Positions 38,262 through 48,281 of a DNA stretch of 64,000 bases are shown here, in pieces. This DNA comes from an uncultured Mediterraneibacter sp. (GTDB lineage Bacteria; Bacillota; Clostridia; Lachnospirales; Lachnospiraceae). The first letter of the stretch is position 1. Each line of letters begins with the position of its first letter. The notes under the pieces were generated by a model. The model saw only the letters and a program-made list of their open reading frames with translations. It was not told the origin of the DNA and did no database searches. The stretch spans positions 62,001 to 126,000 of the forward strand of contig CALWTQ010000001.1 of assembly GCA_944384505.1 (NCBI GenBank). The letters are read 5' to 3'. The position numbers were made by a program, and so were the translations under genes.

Positions 38262-38491
38262 TGACTTGTTTATCCTGCAAAAGCGGCGAAATGACCGAAT
38301 CTACAACCACCTACACAGTGACTCTAAAAAACTGCATTTTAATTATTAAAAATGTCCCCTGCGTTAAGTGTACACAATGTGGCGATGAGCTTTTTAATAC
38401 CGATATTTTAGAAAAAATTGATGACATCATTTTAATGGCTGAAAAAATGGCCAGCGAGATTTCCATTATTGACTACACAAAAGTTGCGTAA
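38261..38491 (+). CDS. YgiT-type zinc-finger antitoxin
   Basis: 76 residues. CLSCKSGEM and CVKCTQCGDELF supply the paired cysteines of YgiT/MqsA N-terminal domains. The C-terminal helices resemble short versions that lack a helix-turn-helix. It is translationally coupled to the DUF4258 gene and predicted to neutralise it. Confidence 0.82.
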   Translation: MTCLSCKSGEMTESTTTYTVTLKNCILIIKNVPCVKCTQCGDELFNTDILEKIDDIILMAEKMASEISIIDYTKVA

Positions 38492-38507
38492 AATTTTACC
38501 GAGACAG

Positions 38508-38550
38508 AAGGTGGCTGTCGGTTAATACCGATTTTTACCCGACAGCCCTT
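38508..38550. terminator. Bidirectional terminator
   Basis: GGCTGTCGG (38513-38521) and CCGACAGCC (38539-38547), extended by GAAGG/CCTTC-like flanks. T-rich runs follow on both strands. It separates the plus-strand toxin-antitoxin pair from the convergent PP2C gene that ends the Tad operon. Confidence 0.7.
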
Positions 38551-38556
38551 CACTTT

Positions 38557-39381
38557 TCAATTATAGGCTTCCCTAACCATCAGTACTGTAATATCATCCC
38601 GCTCTCCGCGTTCTCGGAGCAGTTTCACATGTTCCCTGACACATATCCTCATCACGCTTTCTTCCACCATATACTCCGGGGCAAACTTCCCAGCCAGCTC
38701 TCCATCCTCCGTTTTATGCCAGAATCCATCGCTGCACAGGAGATATACTGCACCCTTCCTGATCTCCCCGCTCTGATAGACCGGACGTATATTTTCTGAT
38801 GCGCCAATTCCCTGGATCAGGATGCTGGACGCATTCTTGACCATGCCTGTATTTGTCGTGTACTGTCGCTGATCAGATGTAATGCCCGCGAAATTCTGAT
38901 CTCTCGTCAAACGCCTTACCTGATCTGTAATTTCGTATACTCTGCTATCGCCCACATGTGCGATATAATATCTTTCCTTCTCAAAGAGCACTGCCGTCGC
39001 TGTCGTCCCGATCTTTATCTTATTCAGCTTTCCATATGCCTGTATCATCTCATGAGATGTTTTGAACAGATTTTCCCAGGATTCGTACAGGCTGTCTTCA
39101 AATTCATCCTCCGTCTCCTTTTGCCGAATAGACGAATACACAGTATGATACCACTCAGAAAACATCTGCAGCATCTGTGCACTCGCCATCTCCCCCTCCT
39201 GCAGGCCTCCCATGCCGTCGCAGACGACTGCGAGCACACTCTCTGCATCGCTGCTTCGTTCCGTCCGTTTTTCCAGCTGCCCCGCGGAATCGGCCTCACC
39301 CATTCTAAGTATCAGCATAGAGTCCTGATTTACATTTTTCCGTTTTCCCTGATCTGTATACTCCACCGTCAGATATCTCAT
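38557..39381 (-). CDS. PP2C-family Ser/Thr phosphatase
   Basis: 274 residues, soluble. The metal-binding aspartates are visible: NVNQDS, VVCDGMGG, HVGDSRVYE, LCSDGFW and DDITVL. It should reverse phosphorylation by the Hanks kinases of this region. It lies 11 bp after the FHA gene and is the last gene of the long Tad operon. Confidence 0.92.
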   Translation of the reverse strand: MRYLTVEYTDQGKRKNVNQDSMLILRMGEADSAGQLEKRTERSSDAESVLAVVCDGMGGLQEGEMASAQMLQMFSEWYHTVYSSIRQKETEDEFEDSLYESWENLFKTSHEMIQAYGKLNKIKIGTTATAVLFEKERYYIAHVGDSRVYEITDQVRRLTRDQNFAGITSDQRQYTTNTGMVKNASSILIQGIGASENIRPVYQSGEIRKGAVYLLCSDGFWHKTEDGELAGKFAPEYMVEESVMRICVREHVKLLRERGERDDITVLMVREAYN

Positions 39382-39392
39382 CTCGTTCCCCC

Positions 39393-40907
39393 TTATCTGG
39401 AAATCCGGAACTCGAATTCTTCATCGCTCATTTTAATCTTAGATCCAGAGAGAAGAAGCATCGGCGGATCCTCCGGCTTCAGTTCCGTGCCGTCTACAAA
39501 AGTCTTATTCTTTGAACCGTTATCAGCGATAAATACCTGCCCGTCACGCACATACAGCACAACGTGAATCCGCCCTATCCCCGGATTCCCCGGAATGCAG
39601 ATGTCGGAAACCGAAGAACTCCTCCCCACTCTTACGATATCTCCTCTGATTTCAAAATTCTCATCCGTGCGGCAGCGGTGCAGAAGAAATCTCTGCCTGG
39701 GATGCTCCTGCCGTACCGGGATTTCTCCGGGATGCGGCTTTTCTGGCTGTTCCGGCTCCGGATGCAGCATCAGAGTTTCATCCTTATCGTCATAAGTCTC
39801 TATATTTACTGTATCTCCGAAATCCATCTCCAGGTTTTCCTGACATCTGATTTCAACCTTCTGCGCCGGAATAGAAATCTGTTTCACAGGCATATCTATT
39901 CTATCCGCCTTTTTTTCTTCCTGTTCCTGATTCAGTATCTTGCCAGGCAAATCCATTCCCGGTATCTTAAGCCCGGCAAGAGGCATTTTACCAGTAGCCC
40001 CAGAAAGAACCCCGGATTTCTTCTCCTGCTTTTTCCCGAACAGAAGCTTCTTTTCCCCCTTCTCCTTTTTTCCAAAAATCCCAAATCTTTTTCCCTCCGG
40101 TTCCTCTTCCGACATATCAGAATAAATAACATCCATTTTCCCAATTAAATCCTCAGAATTTTTTAGATGACTTTTTCCACCCTTTTTCGCTGTATCCGGT
40201 TTTACCGATAACTTCTCTTTCTCCGTCTGAGGTATAAAAGCAGTCATGTCTTCATCCCGTCTCCCCGCACGCATCGGCGGTGTATATATGTCCCGCCTGG
40301 CTTCCCCTGACTTTTCCCCAAGGATTGCGTTCTTTACGGGTTCCTTTTTCTCCTGCATCCTTCTGTGTTTCATCTCGGAGATTTGTTCTCTGAATGACTG
40401 CATGGAGAAGCTTTTCCCGCTGCCCAGAAAGCTGACCAGTTCTGCAACATAGCTACAGTCCTCCGACTCGTCATATGGTATATCGAAAAGCAGCCTTTTC
40501 AAAAAGTTTTCCGGTTTTTCTCCACTCCGCTCAAGCGGAAGCACCACCATTGATACTTTCATATTTTCCGTATCCACGTAGATAAATGACTCGTCAAACA
40601 GATAGGAGGAACTCTCCAGCATGTAATCCTCAGCCTTGAGCACCGCATCAGCCATTGACCCCAGGATGTTAAGAATTGTTTTACGGTTTATTTTGCCCGA
40701 AAACAATTCCATCATACTCTTTAATCCCGTCACATTGTACTTCATATGGATTTCATGGTCTATCTGGATATACGAGAACGGAACTATCCCTTCAATCCTG
40801 TTGTTTGACAGCATTTCCATTGTAAATGTATCAAGGACATCTTTCTCTCTCTTTTCATATATCAGATATTTTTTTCCGTCCTGCTCGTCATACCTGAACA
40901 AATCCAT
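39393..40907 (-). CDS. DUF6382 and FHA domain protein
   Basis: 504 residues, soluble. The N-terminal 165 or so resemble DUF6382 (YIQIDHEIHMKYNVTGLKSM, SYLFDESFIYVDTENMKVSM), a domain that looks to me like the pseudokinase-like domain of EssB/YukC, though that is only an impression. A long charged, disordered middle carries Thr/Ser candidates. The FHA domain (about 410-504; VRVGRSSSVSDICIP, GRIHVVLYV, DNGSKNKTFVDG) binds phosphothreonine. It sits directly before the phosphatase and is the likely reader of kinase signals. Confidence 0.82.
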   Translation of the reverse strand: MDLFRYDEQDGKKYLIYEKREKDVLDTFTMEMLSNNRIEGIVPFSYIQIDHEIHMKYNVTGLKSMMELFSGKINRKTILNILGSMADAVLKAEDYMLESSSYLFDESFIYVDTENMKVSMVVLPLERSGEKPENFLKRLLFDIPYDESEDCSYVAELVSFLGSGKSFSMQSFREQISEMKHRRMQEKKEPVKNAILGEKSGEARRDIYTPPMRAGRRDEDMTAFIPQTEKEKLSVKPDTAKKGGKSHLKNSEDLIGKMDVIYSDMSEEEPEGKRFGIFGKKEKGEKKLLFGKKQEKKSGVLSGATGKMPLAGLKIPGMDLPGKILNQEQEEKKADRIDMPVKQISIPAQKVEIRCQENLEMDFGDTVNIETYDDKDETLMLHPEPEQPEKPHPGEIPVRQEHPRQRFLLHRCRTDENFEIRGDIVRVGRSSSVSDICIPGNPGIGRIHVVLYVRDGQVFIADNGSKNKTFVDGTELKPEDPPMLLLSGSKIKMSDEEFEFRISR

Positions 40908-40930
40908 TTTTCGTTTCCTCCTTCATAGTT

Positions 40931-42238
40931 CTATTTAAACAGGTTCAGCTGGATCAGCCGCTGTACGTCTTCTCCCTGCGACATCTGCTCCACCACCGCT
41001 GTTCCCTCTGACGAAAAATGAGATGCTTTCGTAAATACCGGTTCTATCACAATATTGCCTTCTTCATCAATATACCCCCACTTATCGCCAACGCACACAG
41101 CTGCGTATCCGTTCTGAAAAGATTCTGCATTATCATAGGTACATTCAATTACCATTTCCCCGACATCGTCAATGAATCCCCATTTTCCATCTATACACAC
41201 CGCAGCGCATCCTTCAGCCGTGAATGCTTTTGCATCCTCGAACACAAGCTCTCCGATCTCTTCCCCCTTTGTATTCACCAGCATCCAGAAGTTGTCCTTT
41301 TTTACAAAGATTCTTTCCTGCGCAGAGCAGAAACCGATCTCGTCTGTTACAATATCATCATATCTGTCATCATTTTTTGCTTCGCCGTTTTCATCTACAA
41401 GCGCCCATTTCCCATCCGTTTTTCCTGCACCTGTCCCATTCTTCACCGCCGTTAGTTCATCCCATATGAAGTCCCCGGCTGGTTCCATGTCCCCGTCCAG
41501 ATATCCGTATTTCCCGTCCATTTCTGCCGGTGTTCTCTCCTCACTGAACGTACCCGGATTCTTATACTCCGGATCCGGAACCTTTCTTGTCTGCCCGTCT
41601 TCATCAATGTAGATCCATGTTCCGTCCGTCTTCCGGGCAAGGGCGAATCCATCCTCTGAGAAAGGATACAGCTCCTTATATTCCGCAGGGATCAGCTCAC
41701 TTCCCTCCGCGTCCGCGATTCCGTATAATTCATCATCCAGTACTACCATCGTATCATTTACGATTTCTCCATATTCTTCATATCGGCAGTACAATTCGGT
41801 ATAGCTTCCCTGCAGTTCCAGAAACCACTCCCGGGCATTCTCATTATCCGGGTAATTCTCGGTAAAGTCTCTCAGATATTGAACCGCCCGGTCTTCATAA
41901 CCATTCTTCTCATAATACTCCATCAGAAGATCCAGCGCCTGTGTATCTTCCTGAAAGTTCTCTGCCGTATCCTCACAAATAGAGATAAATTCTCTGTCGT
42001 CCCCGCTGTTCAGCAAAGCCTGCGCTCTTTTCACATAAATCTCCGCATTCTCCGGATCATATTCCAACGCCGCCTCATATTCCTCAGCCGCGTCCACGTA
42101 GATTTCCTTTGCTTCAAGCTCCTCCGCCCGGTCCAGGTGTGCTTTCAGCTCCTTCGGCTTATTGGCAGCTTCTGACCCTGCCGAATACCAGGACAGCGCC
42201 AGCAGGGCCACAAACAATATTATTACATTCCTCTTCAT
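40931..42238 (-). CDS. Exported TPR and WG-repeat protein
   Basis: 435 residues. An N-terminal signal segment (about 4-24) without a lipobox, TPR helices (about 30-150; DAAEEYEAALEYDPENAEIY), then WG repeats to the end (DGKYGYLDGDM, DGKWALVDENGE, DGKWGFIDDVGE, GDKWGYIDEEGN). WG repeats form beta structures of unknown binding role. It lies between the FHA gene and the prepilin peptidase gene, so it belongs to the Tad/signalling operon. Confidence 0.8.
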   Translation of the reverse strand: MKRNVIILFVALLALSWYSAGSEAANKPKELKAHLDRAEELEAKEIYVDAAEEYEAALEYDPENAEIYVKRAQALLNSGDDREFISICEDTAENFQEDTQALDLLMEYYEKNGYEDRAVQYLRDFTENYPDNENAREWFLELQGSYTELYCRYEEYGEIVNDTMVVLDDELYGIADAEGSELIPAEYKELYPFSEDGFALARKTDGTWIYIDEDGQTRKVPDPEYKNPGTFSEERTPAEMDGKYGYLDGDMEPAGDFIWDELTAVKNGTGAGKTDGKWALVDENGEAKNDDRYDDIVTDEIGFCSAQERIFVKKDNFWMLVNTKGEEIGELVFEDAKAFTAEGCAAVCIDGKWGFIDDVGEMVIECTYDNAESFQNGYAAVCVGDKWGYIDEEGNIVIEPVFTKASHFSSEGTAVVEQMSQGEDVQRLIQLNLFK

Positions 42239-42333
42239 CTATGCTCTTCCCCTTTTCCCTATTTTGCGCAGTAATAGGTTCACACCGCCTGCGAAACCAG
42301 CCTCCACACTTCTCATCTCTGCGCAGTTCCATC

Positions 42334-42930
42334 TCACATGCCGAGCGCCATCGCCAGTATCACCCCTGCCAGAACAAAAGGCGCGAACGGGATTTCCTCT
42401 TTCATACTCACTTTCTTAAGCGCAAGCATAACCAGGCTGTATAGCGCCGCCGCAAGCGCTGTCAGGAATACCAGCGGCATAATACTTCCTGCACCGACAT
42501 AAGTTCCGATCACTGCGAAGAGCTTCACATCTCCCATTCCCACGCCGCCTCTGGATATCAAATGAGCGATCAGGAACAGCCCTCCTCCCAGCAGGAGTCC
42601 CAGCGCCGATGAGATTAGCAGCGCCAGTCCCATGGACGGAACCAGAATCCACTCAGCCGCAAGTATCACCGCCCGGATTCCCAGCAGCAGGAGCAGGATG
42701 CGGTTTGGAATCCTCCGCTCATGCTGATCGATCCATGCGATCACAAACATGCCTTCCAGAAGCATCAGATACCTGGCTATCTTCAGGATACTGTAAGAAA
42801 AGAGGAGGAACTCCGCGCCAAGCGCAATTCCTGTCAATATCCCGGCCGCAGCCAGTATCCGGAAACTTCGGGCTTTCATCTGTGTTTTTATCCAGTTGAT
42901 TCCAGAACTCAACACACCAGACTTCATCAT
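42334..42930 (-). CDS. tadV: Prepilin peptidase (A24 family)
   Basis: 198 residues, polytopic. The two catalytic aspartates are in DQHERRIPN and in the GGVGMGDVKL motif. It lacks the large N-terminal methylase domain, as CpaA/TadV enzymes do. It cleaves the leader of Flp pilin and the TadE-like pseudopilins. ATG 42930 (or the next codon) follows AAAGGGGGCGG. Confidence 0.9.
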   Translation of the reverse strand: MMKSGVLSSGINWIKTQMKARSFRILAAAGILTGIALGAEFLLFSYSILKIARYLMLLEGMFVIAWIDQHERRIPNRILLLLLGIRAVILAAEWILVPSMGLALLISSALGLLLGGGLFLIAHLISRGGVGMGDVKLFAVIGTYVGAGSIMPLVFLTALAAALYSLVMLALKKVSMKEEIPFAPFVLAGVILAMALGM

Positions 42931-42942
42931 CCGCCCCCTTTC

Positions 42943-43581
42943 TCACCAGATCAGCGTAGACGCGCTCTGGCGGAATTCATACTGCCCGAAATCAAAATTC
43001 GGGAAAAGTACATTTTTCATCGTATATGTCACTACGATCTTGATATTTGCTTTCTCTCCCTCCCGGGTGGAGACCCATTCGGACTGTGAAAAATCCAGGC
43101 CGTCCAGACCGCCCACAATCCCCGTATCTGACAGAAATTCATCCGGATTGTCAGAAATCAGGCTGATGGAATCTTCAATTACATCTCTCGTCAGTTCTCC
43201 AGCGATCTGTGTCATAATCAGTTCCCTTGTCTCTGACTTCGCAAGGCTGAACACGCCTTCCACAAGTTCATCAGAAGCTCCGGCCGCCTCAGCCAGCCCC
43301 TGGATGGAGCTCGCCGCCTTTTCTACGTCCGCCTGAAACTTCTCACTCTTTTCATTCGAGTCCTGCATCTTTGCGGAAATCTGTGACTTGGTCAGCACAT
43401 AGCTGTATGCCGAGATCTGCTTTGCACTCTGGGTAATCGCGTGGTGGATCAGCACCTCCGCCTGGACGAACCGGGCCGCATTTATGATCGTGCAGAACGC
43501 GATGATAAACGGGATCAGAAAAAGCAAAGCCTCTACAGTCAGTGATCCTCTGGAATCTTTCAGTTTCTCCTGTGTCTTCAT
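42943..43581 (-). CDS. TadE-like pseudopilin
   Basis: 212 residues from ATG 43581; the longer frame has no better ribosome binding site. A short basic start with SRGSLTVEALLFLIPFII gives the prepilin-type SLTVE segment and one hydrophobic helix (about 11-35), then a helical exterior part and a C-terminal beta region. It is likely processed by the neighbouring peptidase and helps assemble the Flp pilus. Confidence 0.75.
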   Translation of the reverse strand: MKTQEKLKDSRGSLTVEALLFLIPFIIAFCTIINAARFVQAEVLIHHAITQSAKQISAYSYVLTKSQISAKMQDSNEKSEKFQADVEKAASSIQGLAEAAGASDELVEGVFSLAKSETRELIMTQIAGELTRDVIEDSISLISDNPDEFLSDTGIVGGLDGLDFSQSEWVSTREGEKANIKIVVTYTMKNVLFPNFDFGQYEFRQSASTLIW

Positions 43582-43655
43582 GTCTGTTTCCCTCTTTAAT
43601 AGTTCATCATGCAGCAAGAATATTTCATGTTGACTTATGTCCATGTTTCCCGACT

Positions 43656-46358
43656 TTAGTACCCGAGTATGCTCTGGTATAGAACCGTATAAGTATCATC
43701 CGGGAATCCCCAGCCTCCGCTGCCGAAGTCCGACCACTTCCTCATGAATGTCGTCCTGACTTTTACCTTAGCTTCAACCTGAATCATTGTGTAACTGCTG
43801 ATAAGGTCAACTTTTTCCTCCTCATCTCCCTGGTTCTTATCTACCTGAATACAATCCGCAATCCTGCTCAGAATATCCACTTTATGTCCGGCCAGAATGG
43901 ATACATTCAGGAACACTCTCAGATATTCGGAATAATTAAAAGTTACTTTCTCCGTATTATTTCCTCCCAGAGTCGTCCAGGTGGACTCATCTTTAAATAT
44001 CGTAACCCCCTGGCCCTGTTTGATCTTTATCATATCATCCGCTGTTTCCACTCCTGCATATCCCAGCTTAATTACTGCTTTTATGACAGGAATCAGATAG
44101 GGAGCTCCCGCCGCTATCAACGATGCTGCCGAATGAGCTATCCCATTAATTGTGGTATTTGTAAAGGCAAAAAAAGAATTAAATAACATCCGTATTCCGA
44201 AGATCATCGCAATTGTATTCCCTACATTATTCTGAGACGACTGATCGCCCCAGAGGATATACTCCGCCTCAGCCTGATATGCCGGCCGTCCCGTTAAGTC
44301 ATAGCCGCTCAGGCTGATGATATCCTGGACTGGTTTTTCCTGGCCGTCCGAGGTTTTATTCACAGTATAATAGGAAAACATCTGCATAGCATATTCTGCA
44401 ATATACAAATTCTCCAAGCCGTCAGCCACAATCTGATCTACACAATCAAGAAATGATATGGCCGCACTAATCGATTCCTTAAATTCCGAGATAATATTGT
44501 CCCGGGCCCCGCTATTGGACACATTAGCATCAAAATCCATATCTGCTGCCCCGTCTGCGTCTCTTACGGACGCTCCTGCTTCCGAGGACGGCAGACGCAC
44601 TTCGACCTCTGACCAGTTGAATGTAGGATAACTGTCCGTCTTTGCAGCTTCTTCCGCCGCGTTTTCGCTCTCCCGCAATGTCTCATTCGCCTTATTCTGT
44701 TCGTCGGGCGAGCCGTTTCCAACTCCTTCTTTGCAGTACTCCTGCAGTTTTTTGTAAAACGGTTCATTGTTTATGCTCCTCTTTACAGAAGAAGTCGATA
44801 TCGTAATATGAATATAATTATTAACATAACCGTTTCGAATTTGGTTCACAGAATCATAATCAGGGCTAATTTCGTTTACTGCGGATCGTGCATGAGATTC
44901 ATATGTTCCAAACTGGCTGGACGGAGAGGCTGAAGCTACTGACTCATCGAAAAACTTCTCATTTTTCAACGCATCCTGGAATTCTCTGAAAAATCCCTCG
45001 TTCGACGCCACAGCTGCACACAATGCATCTAGCTGTCTCGCATCCGTGCTTCCCTCACCGGTGCTGAAGAAATCCCTGTAGTACTCTATGTCTTCCCCCA
45101 TATCACCGGATTTTCCCACTTTCTCCAACTCAGTGTATTTTTCGTTCCAGGAGTTAAATTTATTCTCTGCTTCAGTCAGTTTTTCCTTTACTGTCTCTAG
45201 CCTATCGTATGCGGTTTTTGCTGCTTTCTCCCCATTATCTGCCGCTTCACGCCATCCATTCAGCCTGTTATAATGGCTGCTGATTGTATCATTAACAAGC
45301 TTTAAAAGTGCGGTGGAATAACCAGAAATACGGTCAGACTGTGCCTTGTAGTCATTTACGATCTTTTCAAGCTCTTTCCGCTCACTGTCATCCGTGACGT
45401 TTTCCCGGGACTGTTCTTCACTCCCATCCTGGTTTTCCGGGCCTGAGTCCTCTTTCGCCTTATCATAGTCTGTGAGAAGCTTATCAACCCCTTTCAGATG
45501 ACTTACAGTATTCGAATAATACATTGCATCCGCATAGGCGTTGAATGTCCCGGAACTGATCGGCACAGACAGATTCACCTTTTTTGCAGCATCTATATAT
45601 GCCTCCGCTATTTCTTTCAGATCTTCACTCTTTGCATTTTTGTCATAATTTCTGCTTATTTCGTCTCCCTGGATCACTTCTCTCATCAGAAGTGCCATCG
45701 ACATTATTTCTTTATAATCACGCTCTGTATTCTCCAGCTCCTGACGCACAGTATCGTCAGAAGGAAAGCTCTCTATAGCTGAGTTTAAAGCTTCAAGAGA
45801 CTCTATTGCATCCTCAAACGCATCCTGGCAGTCTTCCATCGCCTGGCCGAAATCAAGCTGCGCTTCCGTTGATTCCGCCATCAGCTTCGTATCTTTAAGC
45901 ATGTCAAACTTATTCAGCACCAGCTCAGTCAGGCAGACCGGAGCGCGGTATTTCATATATTCGATGATCTGCTGTTTCTCCACTTCCGTCCTGTATATCT
46001 CTGAACCAGCTACATTGACCGCTTCAAAGTTCTCAGACATCAGATCCAATATCCTCTGATAATCCCCTTCGTCCGGAAGTCCACTGCCGCTTAAAGAGGT
46101 ATTAAAATACCCTTCCAACTCCTCTGACATCGCCATGGGGGATTTTTCCATAACAAGAATGCCGTATTCATCGTGAAGCTCTTCGTTATACTGCGCCAGC
46201 CCCGCATTCATAGCCATCTCTCCCGCGTCTGAGATGATGACTTTCGCCAGATAGATTCTGGAAGCGTCTACAGTCAGTCCGGCCACAAGGATAACCGGAA
46301 GGAGGATCAGACTAAGAAATACCGAGATCGTTCCTTTATTTTTATAAAAGAGTCTCAT
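43656..46358 (-). CDS. Large TadG-like pilus-assembly protein (DUF5702)
   Basis: 900 residues. The N-terminal KNKGTISVFLSLILLPVILV is a prepilin-like start plus membrane helix, with VDASRIYLAKVIISDAGEMA typical of DUF5702. A long extracellular helical/coiled-coil part (about 150-560) follows, with a second hydrophobic zone around 715-790. It is found in Tad loci of Firmicutes in the place of TadG. Its exact role is unknown; a pilus-base or surface adhesion component is likely. Confidence 0.8.
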   Translation of the reverse strand: MRLFYKNKGTISVFLSLILLPVILVAGLTVDASRIYLAKVIISDAGEMAMNAGLAQYNEELHDEYGILVMEKSPMAMSEELEGYFNTSLSGSGLPDEGDYQRILDLMSENFEAVNVAGSEIYRTEVEKQQIIEYMKYRAPVCLTELVLNKFDMLKDTKLMAESTEAQLDFGQAMEDCQDAFEDAIESLEALNSAIESFPSDDTVRQELENTERDYKEIMSMALLMREVIQGDEISRNYDKNAKSEDLKEIAEAYIDAAKKVNLSVPISSGTFNAYADAMYYSNTVSHLKGVDKLLTDYDKAKEDSGPENQDGSEEQSRENVTDDSERKELEKIVNDYKAQSDRISGYSTALLKLVNDTISSHYNRLNGWREAADNGEKAAKTAYDRLETVKEKLTEAENKFNSWNEKYTELEKVGKSGDMGEDIEYYRDFFSTGEGSTDARQLDALCAAVASNEGFFREFQDALKNEKFFDESVASASPSSQFGTYESHARSAVNEISPDYDSVNQIRNGYVNNYIHITISTSSVKRSINNEPFYKKLQEYCKEGVGNGSPDEQNKANETLRESENAAEEAAKTDSYPTFNWSEVEVRLPSSEAGASVRDADGAADMDFDANVSNSGARDNIISEFKESISAAISFLDCVDQIVADGLENLYIAEYAMQMFSYYTVNKTSDGQEKPVQDIISLSGYDLTGRPAYQAEAEYILWGDQSSQNNVGNTIAMIFGIRMLFNSFFAFTNTTINGIAHSAASLIAAGAPYLIPVIKAVIKLGYAGVETADDMIKIKQGQGVTIFKDESTWTTLGGNNTEKVTFNYSEYLRVFLNVSILAGHKVDILSRIADCIQVDKNQGDEEEKVDLISSYTMIQVEAKVKVRTTFMRKWSDFGSGGWGFPDDTYTVLYQSILGY

Positions 46359-46371
46359 AGTTTCCTCCCCC

Positions 46372-47085
46372 TCAATTCAAAATTTTTGACAACACCTTGT
46401 CCGTCTCTTTCAGAAATTGTTCATAGCTCTGGGACAAACCGCATTTTTCCATGATATACGATACCAGATCCGAAGCAAGATCCACGTTTCGGACGAATTC
46501 ACTGGGGTTCACGGAATAACTGTATGCTGCCGTCCTTATAGTTCTGCTGCCATCGTATCCGAGATATGCCAGTACGCCTGGCATGGACAGAGAGTGAGTA
46601 ATCGTCACCGTCACGTCCGTTCCCCAGAACCCGGGATCTATCTCTACTTCCGGAGCACTGACTGTGCCAAGAGCGATCAACGTAGACTTCCTGGCCGCGT
46701 CCGCAAATCTTGAAGTGTAACCGCTGCTGTCCACGGTGCTTCCTGTACCGATAGACAACGCTGTCCCCAGTTCCCTGTACATGCTGGTCGCATGACTTGT
46801 ATAAGCACCATAGTAAGATGCAATGGTATCCACGGACGGACCACTTTTCTCTCCCCAGTCAAAGTCGATCTCATTATCCTGCCCCATCCTGAATTCCTCA
46901 TATCCAAGATAAGCGTCTTCCCGTGACGCGACAGCAGCCACGCGATGCACCTGATACAGCATCATATATTCCTGCATATTAAATAAAGCCAGATATAACA
47001 GAGCCATCACGGTACAGAGTACAAGAGGCATGTAGATAGAGGCCTCCACCATGATGGCTCCGTTTTCATTTTTTAAATGTTTCAT
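46372..47085 (-). CDS. TadE-family pseudopilin
   Basis: 237 residues. NENGAIMVEASIYMPLVLC is the prepilin-type motif with Glu at position 5 of the mature form, followed by one hydrophobic helix and an exported domain. It lies between the Flp pilin gene and the DUF5702 gene. It probably forms a minor pilin with the other TadE-like protein. Confidence 0.82.
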   Translation of the reverse strand: MKHLKNENGAIMVEASIYMPLVLCTVMALLYLALFNMQEYMMLYQVHRVAAVASREDAYLGYEEFRMGQDNEIDFDWGEKSGPSVDTIASYYGAYTSHATSMYRELGTALSIGTGSTVDSSGYTSRFADAARKSTLIALGTVSAPEVEIDPGFWGTDVTVTITHSLSMPGVLAYLGYDGSRTIRTAAYSYSVNPSEFVRNVDLASDLVSYIMEKCGLSQSYEQFLKETDKVLSKILN

Positions 47086-47139
47086 TTTCTTTTATATGTA
47101 TTCCCTAATATTTCACACGCATATGACAATGAACCTTGT

Positions 47140-47343
47140 TCATCCTATAAACTCTGTAAGCTGTTCAAATACAGAATTTACTGCTGATAATAGTTGTTCT
47201 CTAAAGATAGCTGCTACTGCCAGAATAATTACAATGAGTACAATTACCGCCACCATATTAGAATCGCCTCTCTCATCCGCAATCAGTTTATTCTGCACTG
47301 TAAACATAAATTTCCTCAATGCATTCTCTAATTTTTCTCCCAT
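47140..47343 (-). CDS. flp: Flp-type pilin
   Basis: 67 residues: a 29-residue basic leader, then DERGDSNMVAVIVLIVIILA with a hydrophobic helix and a short C-terminus. Leader, size and position directly after the Tad secretion genes fit the major Flp/type IVb pilin of clostridia. GGGAGAAGG precedes the ATG. Confidence 0.82.
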   Translation of the reverse strand: MGEKLENALRKFMFTVQNKLIADERGDSNMVAVIVLIVIILAVAAIFREQLLSAVNSVFEQLTEFIG

Positions 47344-47403
47344 TTTTCCTTCTCCCTTTTCATAATGATTTCTTTTATCTAAGCAAAATGGTTTCCCATT
47401 TAC

Positions 47404-48267
47404 TTACATGGTTAAAAATACCGGGATCATAATCATTCCCAGGATTCCGATGAAGATCATCGCCGTCGGAATCATCAGTTTGGAATTCGCCGTCTCTCCT
47501 TTTCGCTTCACCAGGTGCTTTTTCTCCTCCCACATCTCATCTGACATCTCTTTCAGGAAATAAGACACCTCCGCATTTCCCTTTTGCATGTTCTGGATTA
47601 CTGTGGAAGTAAACCTTCTGATCTGCTTGATTGAACAGCGGTCTGCAAAGTTCCTGTAGGCTGCCAGTTCTGATACACCGTTCTGCATCTCGTTCACTGT
47701 CGCCTGCATTTCCAGGTACAGCACCCGGTCGTCGCCGTCGGCAACCTTTTTCCATGCTTCCCGGAGCGTCATGCCGGAATTAACCAGCAGTGTCAGCTTC
47801 AAGAGCACCTGGGGCAGATCCGCCAGGAGTTCGTCCCTGCGTGCTTCCAGCTTATCATTAAGCAGTTCTTCTATGTACCACATAACCAGAAAAGCCATAA
47901 CCGCGCCGAACAGCACTGCCAACGGCTCATTGGCCATAGCGCCAAGTATAAAGAATAAAACGAGCACTGTAAAACCGTATGTCCACTTCTCTGCATTAAT
48001 CACATAGAAGTAATACTCTGCATACTGCCGCCCCTGCACCTCTGCGATCTCCTTGACTCTCCTGCGCCCCTTCTTGCTCCGGCTGTTGATCCTGAGGATC
48101 TCCATCAGAGCAAAGCCCACTGTAAACAATTCCGGATACTTATATTGTTCCGGGTCGATCGAACTGACGATCTGCGCATATGACGCTTCATATCTCTTCG
48201 CAAACAGAATCCATGCCGCAGTCATTCCCGTTGCCAGTACCAGAAGAATAAGCTGTACTGTATCCAT
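47404..48267 (-). CDS. tadC: Tad platform protein TadC
   Basis: 287 residues, type II secretion F-family inner-membrane platform. Hydrophobic segments lie at the N-terminus, in the middle and at the C-terminus around a cytoplasmic helical core (LLKLTLLVNSGMTLREAWKK). ATG 48267 follows GGGGG at good spacing; an earlier GTG at 48285 overlaps the tadB stop in the GTGA style and is a fair alternative. Confidence 0.88.
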   Translation of the reverse strand: MDTVQLILLVLATGMTAAWILFAKRYEASYAQIVSSIDPEQYKYPELFTVGFALMEILRINSRSKKGRRRVKEIAEVQGRQYAEYYFYVINAEKWTYGFTVLVLFFILGAMANEPLAVLFGAVMAFLVMWYIEELLNDKLEARRDELLADLPQVLLKLTLLVNSGMTLREAWKKVADGDDRVLYLEMQATVNEMQNGVSELAAYRNFADRCSIKQIRRFTSTVIQNMQKGNAEVSYFLKEMSDEMWEEKKHLVKRKGETANSKLMIPTAMIFIGILGMIMIPVFLTM

Positions 48268-48281
48268 ACTTTTCCCCCGCT

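Noticed and set aside
39393-40907. FHA protein as EssB/YukC of a type VII secretion system
   Set aside because: The resemblance of the N-terminal domain is vague and no EssC, EsxA or YukD-like gene is in the window.
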